The position numbers and the translations under genes are program-made. Positions 1-9,785 of a stretch of 64,000 nucleotides of DNA are shown in pieces. Position 1 is the stretch's first letter. Each line of letters begins with the position of its first letter. The notes under the pieces were generated by a model. It worked only from the letters and a program-made list of their open reading frames with translations. It did not search any database and was not told where the DNA came from. Source of the stretch: Clavulina sp. PMI_390 (taxonomy: Eukaryota > Basidiomycota > Agaricomycetes > Cantharellales > Hydnaceae); the NCBI GenBank assembly GCA_015039315.1, contig WIDE01000066.1, positions 80,588-144,587 on the forward strand. Reading direction: 5' to 3'.

Positions 1-283
1 GTATGCCAGAATGGAGATGATCTTTATCATCGCCAAGTGGAGGAGCGATGAGTACCAGAGAACGGAGTGATTGTGGCGCAAGTGAGAGGAGGGGTGGTTC
101 GGTACGCTCATGACGGAGGATTTGAAGAAGGTTTCCGATGTTGTTATCAGAAGCTCAAGATATTCTAGCTTCGTAAGATGCATGATCTAGACTCGGATTT
201 CAAGGGTTCACAGTGAGCACAGTTCACCTTATTGAGCAACGAACGTAGCATACCATTTGTTTTATTTCGAGACCAGAGAATAC
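1..283 (-). other. Possible 3' continuation of the F-box gene, running off the window
   Basis: Read on the minus strand, about 200 bases here give open, leucine-rich peptide resembling the C-terminal part of basidiomycete F-box proteins (for example NIGNLLQILRHERT followed by LRSLVLIAPP). It lies beyond the stop of the F-box ORF, so it would need an intron. A change of frame between LEYLELL and NIGNLL suggests either a missed splice or a frameshift. The gene would continue past base 1. The call is an inference from composition and motif style. Confidence 0.3.
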
Positions 284-1141
284 TTATTCAAAGTATGTTT
301 CTCTCTTGATTGTAACTGAGCGAAGATTTGGGGCACGGATAACGGTCCCGATGAATCGGGGGAATCCAAAATGACAGAGAACCAGCTCGACTGACTCGAG
401 GAGCGGGAAATCGACCGACCCCTCGTATGATGGGGATTCGAACGTATCAACGTCGCACAACTTTAGACGACGGAGCCGAGGCATCGGCAAATGCTTGAGG
501 GTGTCCCATACTTCGTCAACGCTCTGATGTTTCGGACAATACTGGAAATCCTCGACGATGTCGGACAGTTCAGATTCGCGAAGGGTTGCCATGGAGGTAT
601 TTTTGAGAACTACTCGCCGAGCACGTAGCAGTAGACGTGCGGGACCTGTGATCACTTGCGGCCCATTTGAATAGGGATCTATCACGAGAGAATTGAGGTC
701 CAATTGCTCGTATGCCCCGTTTTCTAGATGTATAGCACCAAATGCATAAGCTGATGAGAAGTAAACCCTAGAAATCTTTGCAGCTGATGATGGCGATAGC
801 TTGACCCTGATAGATGGGCTGTTGTTTGTCATCTGGTCCTGCGTTCGTTTGGGGCGGCCAAATTCGCCATCAAATGACAGGGCCAGCTGTCGATGGCGGC
901 AACGCTCAGCAAATAAGGGGATGAGAGGCACAAAAGCAGCTGACGAAACCCCTAGGTACGTCCAGAAGCTAGAGCAATCCACAACAACAAGTCGCCACTG
1001 GACACAAACGTGGCTCAATGTTACGGGCACTGCCCATCGTGGATAAAGAGGATTTTTGACTACATGCTTAAATATGATGAGGAGGACATCATCTGGCAAA
1101 GCAAGGGATGCATCATGGGTTCTAGGGAACTCTTCGTGCAT
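284..1141 (-). CDS. F-box domain protein (3' end possibly incomplete)
   Basis: F-box proteins are substrate-recognition subunits of SCF ubiquitin ligases. Residues about 14-60 carry the F-box pattern: LPDDVLLIIFKHV, then LSHVCVQWR and a hydrophobic S-x-x-F/L-W-x-x-L segment (SSFWTYLGVS). This is followed by a long Leu-rich region without recognisable repeats. The first in-frame ATG is at 1141, giving 285 aa to the stop at 284. Related fungal proteins are usually 450-600 aa, so a 3' exon is probably missing; coding-like sequence continues to base 1. The substrate cannot be told from sequence. Genes of this class are highly expanded in Agaricomycetes. Confidence 0.75.
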   Translation of the reverse strand: MHEEFPRTHDASLALPDDVLLIIFKHVVKNPLYPRWAVPVTLSHVCVQWRLVVVDCSSFWTYLGVSSAAFVPLIPLFAERCRHRQLALSFDGEFGRPKRTQDQMTNNSPSIRVKLSPSSAAKISRVYFSSAYAFGAIHLENGAYEQLDLNSLVIDPYSNGPQVITGPARLLLRARRVVLKNTSMATLRESELSDIVEDFQYCPKHQSVDEVWDTLKHLPMPRLRRLKLCDVDTFESPSYEGSVDFPLLESVELVLCHFGFPRFIGTVIRAPNLRSVTIKRETYFE

Positions 1142-2178
1142 TCTCAAGAGCTTGGCCGAAGGGGGGAGAGCAGGGGCAGGTAGTGTGTTTGATGTGGCTA
1201 TGTCGGGTCGATCCTTTTAGCTGGCGAGGTAGTATGACTTCGAGACAAACATCCGTATGCTAAAGCTCGTGTTTTGTTGAGGATACGGCACTAAATAGGA
1301 TACGAACGAAGGAAACCAGTTGGCCTGTAGACATTCTTACGCTTCGTACCAAATATCACAATATGGTTTGGCTACGCCACGATCATCGTTGTGAATCTAA
1401 GCCCCATGACGAGGGTTGGGAGCAGTATGATGACCGGCGAATTAAAAGAAGATATTTGTAAATGGGCAAATCCTTCCAAGGCGCAGGATCCACACCCCAG
1501 GAATAGTGTGATCTCCCTACTCACCAAGTCCTTTGTCTGATCCCGCTTTCATTTGCTCAATCCGTAGAATGACTCCGATGGTAGCGCGATGGAAGGACGA
1601 GGTCATCCGGATCGAATCCCCACGTGGGTTGCGCAATCGCTATCGAGATCTGAGTCTTCGTGGGAAGAAAGGATTTTCAACCAGGACCGGTTTTCGGAAC
1701 GACTCAACGAGATCTATGACAGCTCATGTCCGTCCCGAACGGCAATAACTTCATACAAAGCAAGTCAGGGCAGGGAGCAAACCCAGATCTTTCAGGACCA
1801 CTGGTGTGAATCTGCCGGGAGTATACAAACGCTTTTGCGAGTATTGTGGAGTACAGCAGTAGTGACGTTAGGGGAATAGTAGTCCTAAGCCCTCAAAAGA
1901 TATCCGGTAGATAGTGAGATATGTTACAAAAGCCTCTCTATGGATATTTAGAAACTTTCTGAAGTGTAGACAGCCTCAGATTTTGTGGAAAGAGATGCCA
2001 CGGCTACTTGACTAACTCGGTGTGACAAGCTAGGGTCACACCGGCTATTCGAGACCGGACACAAGCCATTCGCCCAACATATAAGCACCCATCCACCCCA
2101 ACACTTCTTCACCTTCCTATTCACCCTCACGCTCACCTCTGACACCAACCCAACCCCCTAAAAACTTCTTTTGCCACC
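1142..2178. other. Intergenic region, upstream of F-box and SDR genes
   Basis: No supported gene. Short ORFs on both strands lack splice-consistent extensions or recognisable domains. The last 100 bases are the pyrimidine-rich promoter and leader of the reductase gene. Confidence 0.5.
2080..2085 (+). promoter_or_regulatory. TATA-like box of the dienoyl-CoA reductase gene
   Basis: TATAAG lies about 95 bp upstream of the ATG at 2179 and is followed by a C/T-rich leader, as in many fungal core promoters. Assigned by position only. Confidence 0.4.
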
Positions 2179-3747
2179 ATGGTTGCCGTCCCTCCTCCTC
2201 GTCAAGCTGTCAAAAGCACCACCACCTTCAAGGTTCGTCGACAGAATTCCCAGGCCAGCTTGCTTGTGTGCGACGACTAAACCCTTGGGATTTATCTTGT
2301 ATAGGATGATATCTTCAAAGGTTATTAGATTACACCAGGGTGGCGGTTGGCTTTTACTAACTTTTCCCCAACCTTGCAGGAAAGGTTCTGTTCTGCACGG
2401 GCGGATCGTCGGGTATCTGCAAAGGCATGACCCAGGCAATGGTACGTTACAGGTTAAGTAGTATCTACACAGCATACCTAACACTGATTCTGCGTGTCTT
2501 AGATGAGGCATGGCGCGGACGCCTTCATCCTTGGGAGAAAGTGCGCGCTTTTCACATCCGCGCAAGCTTGAACCCGCGTGCTCTCGTGCTAAACTCCACC
2601 CCTCAATTTTAGACAAGACAAGGGCGATGCTGCTGCAAAGGAGCTCTCTGCCGCTACTGGCAAGAAATGCGTCTTCGCCTCCGTCGATGTTCGCAAGCCC
2701 GACACGCTCAAGGCCGCCGTGGCCAAGTGCATTGAAGTCTATGGAAAGATCGATTTTGTTATCTGCGGTGAGCTTACTCTACCCCGCTTATTCATTGGGC
2801 CCGTGCGCCCTCCGAGTCTCGTGTGTGTGGGGGAGAAACTGACTTCTCCATTCCTTTCGCAATCCTTCATATGACTTGAACGCCGCGACGATCGGACAGG
2901 CGCCGCTGGTAACTTCCTCGCACCTATTTCTGGCCTCAGCGAGAATGCTTTCCGCACCGTCATTGAAATCGATGCTGTAAGCTTCCATCCCTCCTTCCAT
3001 GCGAAGAGGGTTGTTGCTGACTACGCTTTTGGTTGACCTGGACAGCTTGGAACATTCAACACTGTGAAGGCAACTCTGCCTTACATCCGTGAGACTCGGG
3101 GTTCCTACATCCACATCTCGGCGACTCTCCACTACCGCGGTACCCCCTACCAAGGTATGTCCTCATTCGATCCCTTGCTATTCGGAGCACGCAATCATGC
3201 AAGACGGCTGACGATTTTCTGCGATCCGCCCCAATACAGCCCACGTCTCCGCCGCCAAGGCTGCTGTTGACTCCCTGTCCAACGTCATCGCCGTCGAAGA
3301 GGGCCCAAGAGGCATCCGAAGCAATGTCATTGCTCCTGTATGTTCCATCAATCCACTGTGGGTGCTGAGGCTAGCATACTAATTGGCTCTGATCTCATAG
3401 GGCCCTATCCTTGGAACTGAGGGCATGGATCGCCTGACACCTCAAGCGATGAAGGACGCCATCACCAGGAGCGTGCCCCTCCAGCGCCAAGGTGCCATCG
3501 ACGATATCGCCAACGCTGGTATCTTCCTCTTCTCCGAGGCTGCCAACTGGGTGAACGGGCAGATCATCGTGAGTGTTGCTTCTTGGGTGAATGCTAAACT
3601 TCCTACAAACATCTAACCTTTCGGTTTGCTACTATTTTCTGCTAGGCTGTCGATGGTGCCAGCCTCCACACCAGCGCCAACACCATCCCCTACCCCGAGG
3701 GCGTCTTGGACCCTGCCTCTGTCGCAAAGACCATCCCCAGGTTGTAA
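2179..3747 (+). CDS. SPS19: Peroxisomal 2,4-dienoyl-CoA reductase (SDR family)
   Basis: NADPH-dependent reductase that removes double bonds at even positions from 2,4-dienoyl-CoA during peroxisomal beta-oxidation of unsaturated fatty acids. Ten exons: 2179-2232, 2305-2320, 2380-2441, 2503-2540, 2613-2767, 2900-2976, 3046-3154, 3240-3337, 3401-3568, 3646-3747. Visible features are the Rossmann glycine motif (TGGSSGIC), GAAGNFLAP for the NAG position, the catalytic-region lysine in SAAKAAVDSL, and the family-diagnostic GPILGTEG loop. The usual YxxxK tyrosine is replaced by Val, as expected for the DECR2/SPS19 branch, which lacks it. The protein ends in PRL, a plausible weak PTS1 peroxisomal signal. 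It is not a generic SDR, because GPILGTEG and the missing tyrosine fit this subfamily. Confidence 0.9.
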
Positions 3748-4114
3748 ATTCCTTACAGCCAACTGCCTTCTCAGTCTTCTTTGCTACTCGTTTGCCTCAC
3801 TGCTATCGTTTGTATTTCATCAGTACTCGCCCCAGCGGATTCGCTAGGAATCTGACATCAAATGTGCATTTATTATTATCACTTCCCTGTGTCTGACATC
3901 TATACTCGCCAAAGCGAGTTATGCAGCGAGCTCAATTGGACAGCCCCATATTCTCAACAATTGCAAGCCTCTCAGAACAGTCACCTCTTAAGCTGTGCGT
4001 GAGGCGGGTTGGATAGGTAAATTGGGCAAGCCAACAGGTAATAATACAAATATAATAACATGTAGATGAGATAAACGACTATCACAAATCGTAGAGTATT
4101 TTGAATCGTGTGCA
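3748..4114. other. Convergent 3' region
   Basis: Lies between the 3' ends of the reductase (+) and the CBP4-like gene (-). AT-rich; no gene seen. Confidence 0.5.
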
Positions 4115-4751
4115 TCACTTCTGTGAGTCGCTCGCCCAAACAGGTTTGGCAGTGTCGGGATCCGAAGTGAGCTGAGAGAATTGAAAGCATAGAGAGAAAA
4201 GACAAGGGAGGGAGAGATAGTCAGTAGGCGAAAATTAAAGGGTACAGGATTTTGTATCAGTGGACGCACAGCAGCATTTCCTTTGCCTGCATTTTCGCGA
4301 GCCAGTCGTCGTGCGTCAACTTGTCGACGAAGTTCAGGTGATAGAGCCTTATTAGATGAAATAACAACAGGTGAATATTCAGCGAGAATACAGTACGAAT
4401 ATGCAGAGCCACTCACGTCGTATAACTCCTTCTCACTTGGGGTGGTGTCTGAGATGAATCGAGGCGAGAATCAGTGTACAGCCGACATATTATGGGAGTC
4501 AGAGTTATTCACATGTCATCAGAGTGTAGCCTGAATGATCCATTCCAGTTCAAGGAGGATTAAGGAGAACGCGCTTGGTCAGCCGTCTAAGGCCTGCAAA
4601 GATTACAGCAAGAAATTATCGCACCAAGCCCAAATACTAATCCGGCACGAAGAGGAAGGCCTTAGCAACTTCGAAACATCACTTCATTCGTCTTCAACTG
4701 ACCTGCTGCAGTCATTATCGAAAATTTGCCCCATGCGACCTGAGGTGCCAT
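4115..4751 (-). CDS. CBP4: CBP4-like cytochrome bc1 complex assembly factor
   Basis: CBP4 is a small inner-membrane protein that, with the Cbp3-Cbp6 module, helps newly made cytochrome b into complex III. Five exons (4703-4751, 4607-4660, 4417-4448, 4270-4347, 4115-4171) splice in perfect phase to 89 aa. It has a short N-terminus, one hydrophobic segment (residues about 19-34), then YTTPSEKELYDALSPELRRQ, which matches the YTTPxEEEL(F/Y)..L(N/S)PELQ/R motif of fungal CBP4, a basic helix, and an ending of KPVW plus a short tail, like the SDKPIW end of known members. No ORF longer than 142 codons covers it, so simple ORF calling would miss it. The match is from remembered family motifs, not a search. 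Confidence 0.8.
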
Positions 4752-4976
4752 GATGTATGTAGAGCCAGAACTTGTTTGGGCCGAGGACTGCCAAATAGAG
4801 CAGGGCCAATTGAGAAGTCTGAATTGTGGTTCCATGCGCTGACGAGCATATTTTCTACAACCAATCTTACAGTGTTCTTATTATTATCACGGTGCCAGGC
4901 GAGGCAAATTGATACGTGTATATGACATATATGCCTATCAAGAAAGAATACCAGATAAATCAAAGCAACTACGACA

Positions 4977-6645
4977 TCAGCGAACCTCCATCCCACCCCA
5001 CTCGAGTACACGGAAGAGAGATTCGTCTTTCATCAGCGTACCCGGCTCCCCTTGAAGGCCTACAATGTCTCTCCACAGCCGGACATCCTCCTCTGCCCGC
5101 TCCGTGGCCGTGAGCCACTCGGGAGCTGAAGCAGCCTCCCTAGTCAGCCCCTGGAAGAGCATGAAGATACGTTCGACAACATCTGGCTTGGGCGTTACGT
5201 CGAGCTGGGCTGCACGCTCGTATGAGGCCTGAGACACAAAGCGAAGCGCAATGAACTTGTGAGCTGAGAGGGCTGGGAGCCAATATCTAGAGAGCGAAGT
5301 TTAGTTCCGTGTCCACGTGCAGGAGAAAAGGTCAAAACAGACGTGATGAATGAGGTACGGGCTTCAACGTGAAGATCTAGCATTTTCAGAGCACAATCGA
5401 TGTAGGCTGTTACTTCATCGAAGGCCAATAGGACAGAGTTCGATGGCAGCAGCGAGGGGTTGAGGGGTTGAGGGGTGTGAAAGTGTCCATGTCGTCCACC
5501 GCTGCCGCCGCACTGGCGGGGCTAGCTGCGCGGGAGGTTGGGGGAGAGAGCGGTTTGGCAATATTTGTACTATGGTGTGTTTCGTTAGCCATTGCACAAG
5601 AATGGAGGTCTACAATACTCACTGCGCTTCCCAAAACAAATACGAAACTTCCAGCTGAGAGGATTTCTCAATCATGTCACCTCCAGACTTGACCTCCACA
5701 TCCCAGGTCGTACGTTCGCCCTGATGGTTGCAAATTTGCTTGACAGGTGCGATCGGATACACTGCGCTGAAAGACCATTCGGGAATGAGCGAGACTGAAA
5801 CGCTGGCTTGAATCGTTTGTCCCGTTGGAGGAAAGAGGTAAATGACTGGCTTGCCACCTATCAGCTGGACCGCCAATCGGAGCAGGACCTTGCCATCCTC
5901 CTCGAATGTCGAGATGGGATCATCATCCTTTACCCTGTAGGCGTCACAGCTGAGCTCCATATCCGAGGGGCAGTAACCTTGGCGCTGTTCAATCGCGGCA
6001 CGAATCCGACCAAATAGCGTGGAGGGTTTAGCCTTGAAAATCATAGTTTCACCGCGACTGCCACGATTGAGAGCGTTCAGACTTGGTCGGACTAACGCGA
6101 CGCCAGGCATCAAGTGACAAGGAACAAAACTTACTAAGTATCCACTACCACTTCAACCCACTTTTTCTCCGCGCTTTGCAGTCGGGGTGGGGGCGGCGTT
6201 GGTAGAGTATTTTCTGGGAGTTCCAAGGGAACGACCACGCGCTCGGGAGTGGAGGCTGAGGTAGGCTCGAGAGGGGGGCTGGACTCTCGAGGGGAGACAA
6301 AGATGACAGATAGGTGGGGCGATACCTCATCCCATGCAGTAGGTGATATCGTCATCCAGCCCTCGCCAAACGCGTCGAGCGCGTCCGTGGAGAACTGGAT
6401 TTCCTGCTGCTTGAGTCGGCGGAAGTGATCTTTTACCAGAGTGATAGCATCCTAAAATCACGCCGATCAGGCGCGATTTTGGAGTGGTTCGTCAATGTTT
6501 CGCAAGGTAAACTGCATCTGCCCGCACTTACCTCAAAGGTTTTTGGGCGGCGAACAAGAACTTTCTTACGACTATTGCGAAGCTGAAAGGCTATGAGCTT
6601 TGCGCTTGCTGCTGGGAGCGGCAGTCCTTCGGTCGACTTTGGCAT
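4977..6645 (-). pseudogene. Paralogue A of the SUMO-like/KPVIYLF family, frame-broken
   Basis: Exons 6532-6645, 6135-6451, 5623-6057, 5343-5569 and 4977-5286 match gene B (7064-8741) exon for exon; exons 3 (435 nt) and 5 (310 nt) are the same length in both. The domain order is the same: N-terminal MPKST start, a region ending SVIFVSPRE, a SUMO-like segment ending in LIGG, KPVIYLFPP with EWSFSAVYPIAPVK and EVSYLFWEA, then a C-terminal helical region ending RVLEWGGMEV. Exon 4 contains three tandem 8-bp units where paralogue B implies one fewer. The extra 8 bp shifts the frame, so translation would stop at 5410 after about 341 aa instead of about 464. It could be a pseudogene, an allele or an assembly error. 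Function unknown. Confidence 0.75.
5454..5477 (-). repeat. Three 8-bp tandem units causing a frameshift in paralogue A
   Basis: Plus strand reads GAGGGGTT GAGGGGTT GAGGGGTG. Removing one unit restores the frame seen in paralogue B (FTPL..SLLPSNSVL). Consistent with replication slippage. Confidence 0.85.
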
Positions 6646-7063
6646 TTTAGGGGTAGTGGTAGAGCAAGCAAGGCACCCGCGACGTTACTAGTTGGACAAC
6701 AACAACAGACGGGCGGTCAGGGAGATGTGACCGAACGCGACGCGTCTCAGTGACGTCACGACTCGAAGACATGGGCATAGAAAAGCTGGTGCATCTCTAG
6801 GGTCGAGTCGGACCGCGCGGTTTTTACCGAATCAGCTGTGACTCCAAATACCCGCGACTGAGCGGTCTCCTTATCTGGTTTTCCTAGAAATGCTAGATTG
6901 GCCGCGAGTAATGGCACATGTAGCATAGTGAATGAGAGTTTGGCAGTCAGGGTCGTACTGCTAGTTATTAAAGCGCTATACGAGACAAATTGGTACGCAT
7001 ATGTGATAATAATATCCATCAAGAAAATCATCCGCTAAATCAAGCAATCCACAGCCATATCCA
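6646..7063. other. Promoter region of paralogue A / 3' flank of B
   Basis: No gene. Holds the shared promoter motifs described separately and the 3' UTR of paralogue B. Confidence 0.6.
6740..6758 (-). promoter_or_regulatory. MCB-like and CRE-like elements upstream of paralogue A
   Basis: ACGCGT (6740-6745, the MBF/MCB core) and the full CRE palindrome TGACGTCA (6751-6758) lie about 95-115 bp upstream of the ATG at 6645. Equivalent motifs sit at the same distance from paralogue B. Confidence 0.45.
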
Positions 7064-8741
7064 TTAGTGAACCTCCATCCCACCCCACTCCAGCACGCGG
7101 AAAAGGGATTCGTCCTTCATTAGAGCTCCCGGCTCTCCTTGAAGCCCAACAACATCCCTCCAGAGGGAGACATCCTCTTTGGCTCTAACTATAGCCGAAT
7201 TCCACTCAGGAGTCGAAGCGGCTTCCTCATTCAGGCCGTGGAAGATCATGAAGATACGCTCGACAACATCGGGTCTGGGCTTCACGTCAAGCCGAGCCGC
7301 ACGCTCGTATGAGGCTTGCGAGACAAAGCGAAGCGCGATGAATTTGTGAGCTGAGAGGGCTGGAAGCCAGTATCTAGGGATTGAAAGCTGAGTGAGCCTC
7401 ATGCTTACACGCTGGACATGAGAAAAAGGAGACAGACGTGATAAATGAAGTGCGGGCCTCAACGTGGAGGTCGAGCATCTTTAGGGAACGGTCAATGTAG
7501 GTCGTCACTTCATCGAAAGTGATCAGGACTGAATTTGATGGAAGGAGCGAAGCGGTGAGTGGTGTGAAATCCTCAAGACCGTTCGCCGCTGCTGCCGCGT
7601 CAACGGGGCTGGCTGGACGGGAGGCTGGGGGAGAGAGCGGCTTGCCAACATTTGTGCTGTAATGTGAGCTATTAGCCATTGCACCATAAGCAAGAGATGC
7701 GCACTTACTGCGCTTCCCAGAACAGATACGAGACCTCAAGTTGTGATGATTTGTCGATCATATCACCGCCAGGCTTCACCTCCACATTCCAGGTGATACG
7801 TTCGCCTTGGTGATTGCCAATTGGTTTGACAGGCGCAATCGGATACACTGCGCTGAATGACCATTCGGGAACAAGCGACAATGATACGCTGGCATGAAGG
7901 GCTCGCCCCACTGGAGGAAAGAGGTAGATAACTGGCTTTCCTCCTACCTGTTCCTGATACAAGTATATTTCGACCTCGCCATCCTCCTCCAATGTTGAAA
8001 TAGGGTCTTCGTCCCTCGCCCTGTAGCCGTCATGGATAAGATGAAGACTAGAGGGACAGCAACTAAGGCCTTCTGCTACGACTGAGCGGATTTTCTTAAT
8101 GAGAGTCGAGCGTTTGACCATGAGAGTACGTGATCTTTTGTCGCTGTGAAACAGCAAGGCGGACCATGGACGTAGCACAGTGAGATCAAAAGTTGCAGCG
8201 AATGTAAACGGAATGCTCACCCAAAAGTTACAACGAACGACACCTTCACCATACCCTCATCCTTACCCTGCACTCGCGGGAGGTGTTGCACATCAATCCG
8301 CTGTTCACGTTTAGGTCTCACCACCACTGTCGCTACGGTCTCTTCATCGGTGAGGTCCAGAGGGGGGCTAGGCTCCCGAGTTGACACGAAAACGACAGAT
8401 AGGTGGCGTGAAATATCATCCCACACGCTAGGGGTGATTACGACCCAGCCGCTGCCAAACTCTTCCTTGAGGGCGTTGGTGGAGAACTGGATTTCCTGCT
8501 GCTTCAGCCGGCGGAAGTTGCCTCTCACGAGAGCGACAGCATCCTGGAAGTACATCAATAACGGGCTATTAGTGAATATCGCCATGAACGCCCGTAGGAG
8601 AAACAATTAGTTGATACTAACCTTGTAGTCCTTTGGTCGAGGAACGAGGATTTTCTTTTGGCTATCGCGAAGCTGAAAGGCTATGAACTTGGCGGCGGTC
8701 GAGGACAGCGTAGGCTGTGTCGCGGAGGTCGATTTCGGCAT
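7064..8741 (-). CDS. SUMO-like domain fused to KPVIYLF-type domain, uncharacterised (paralogue B)
   Basis: Exons 8622-8741, 8221-8543, 7709-8143, 7438-7656 and 7064-7373 splice to 468 aa with no break. Residues about 14-95 form a possible first beta-grasp (FIAFQL.., AVALVRGNFRRL, SVVFVS). Residues about 139-216 look SUMO-like: VKVSFVVTFGDKRSR, a helix TLIKKIRSVVAEG, HDGYRARDEDPISTLEEDGE, and YLYQEQVGG, close to the (Q/E)QQTGG end of SUMO. Immediately after Gly-Gly comes KPVIYLFPP, then EWSFSAVYPIAPVK and EVSYLFWEA, a conserved block recurring in uncharacterised agaricomycete proteins. The C-terminal 140 residues are mainly helical, with no transmembrane segment. Function is unknown; a Ubl-fusion cleaved after GG is a testable inference. 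Confidence 0.8.
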
Positions 8742-8836
8742 ATCTGGAGAGATTGGTCGAGAGAAGTTGATCGTGGTTGACTCGAGACAGAGGACCACCT
8801 TAGGAGAGTGCCGAGCAAGCGTGACGGAGTGCGACA

Positions 8837-8859
8837 ACGCGTCGCGCTCGGTCACGTCA
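8837..8859 (-). promoter_or_regulatory. MCB-like and CRE-like elements upstream of paralogue B
   Basis: ACGCGT (8837-8842) and TCACGTCA (8852-8859) lie about 95-120 bp upstream of the ATG at 8741, mirroring the pair upstream of paralogue A. Flanking bases (GTGACCGA.CGCGACGCGT) are also shared, in inverted orientation. Confidence 0.4.
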
Positions 8860-9715
8860 CTGCTCCTGTCTGTTGGACTGTCTCTCGGGTGGGGTCTTAA
8901 TACCCAAATCGCGGACGGGTCGTCTCGTGGGAATAACAGGCAGCATTGGGCAGGGACGGTAGCTTGCATCACTCTTAAGTGCTCCAAATATCTCCGCTGT
9001 TAAGCATACCGAGCTGTGCTGATTAGGGTCTGACTATGAGCGTATTAAGAAGAAGGTTATCGATATGATTATCTTCTTTGGTCATGCTCGGCTCTTGAAG
9101 CTTGGAGGATCTTGTCTTTTCCCCCTTGTCAGAGGGAAGGTGTCTCGGAGAATTTTCGCTACGATTGACCGCAGTTGAATCTGGCACGCGATAAGAAGAC
9201 TGTGATAATTTGGGCCCTTTGGATGTCGGACCCCCATATTGACTATTTTTACTCTCTCAGCACCAACCTTCTGGTATGCTGAGCGTATCATTACTCAGTG
9301 ACGTCTCCAAATGGCGAATCCAATATTTAGCCTACATACAAAACGGCCGCGCCAAAGTGGGCGCTTGCTGAGATACCTGTATACGTCAAGCGCACTCTAG
9401 CGGGTCCAAAGAGCCCATTGCGCATACGGAAGTCTTGTTCGGTTCAGCACGATTCAAGTAATTAGTGCAGCTATCGCCGACACCTGATTGCGCTCGATGA
9501 AAAGAATAGACTTTGGATGAGTGACTCAATGGGCCGTTTGTCTGAGAGCCATGTGCGCTTCTGCGCTCTCCCCCTTGATACAACAAGGATGTGAATGATT
9601 TTTATGGACAAAGGGAAGCAAAGTTCGGATAGCCCTAGCTTGGCCGACCCAATCAGGGTGAGTTTTTCTAGCGCTCAAGCATGAGGATAGCAGGTATTAT
9701 CATCCTGGGCTCGCA

Positions 9716-9722
9716 TATATAT
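9716..9722 (+). promoter_or_regulatory. TATA box of MDR1
   Basis: TATATAT about 65 bp before the ATG at 9786. Confidence 0.4.
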
Positions 9723-9785
9723 TCGTCTTTCAGCACTTCTCCAATCTTCAAACAACATTGCTTCGTGCCCCCTGATACGACTACA

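Larger units (their letters stand above)
8742..9785. other. Divergent intergenic region between paralogue B and MDR1
   Basis: No supported gene. Contains the promoter of paralogue B near 8740-8870 and the MDR1 promoter near 9700-9785. Confidence 0.5.

Noticed and set aside
1590..1630. tRNA-like GGATCGAATCC string
   Set aside because: No acceptor or anticodon stems around it.
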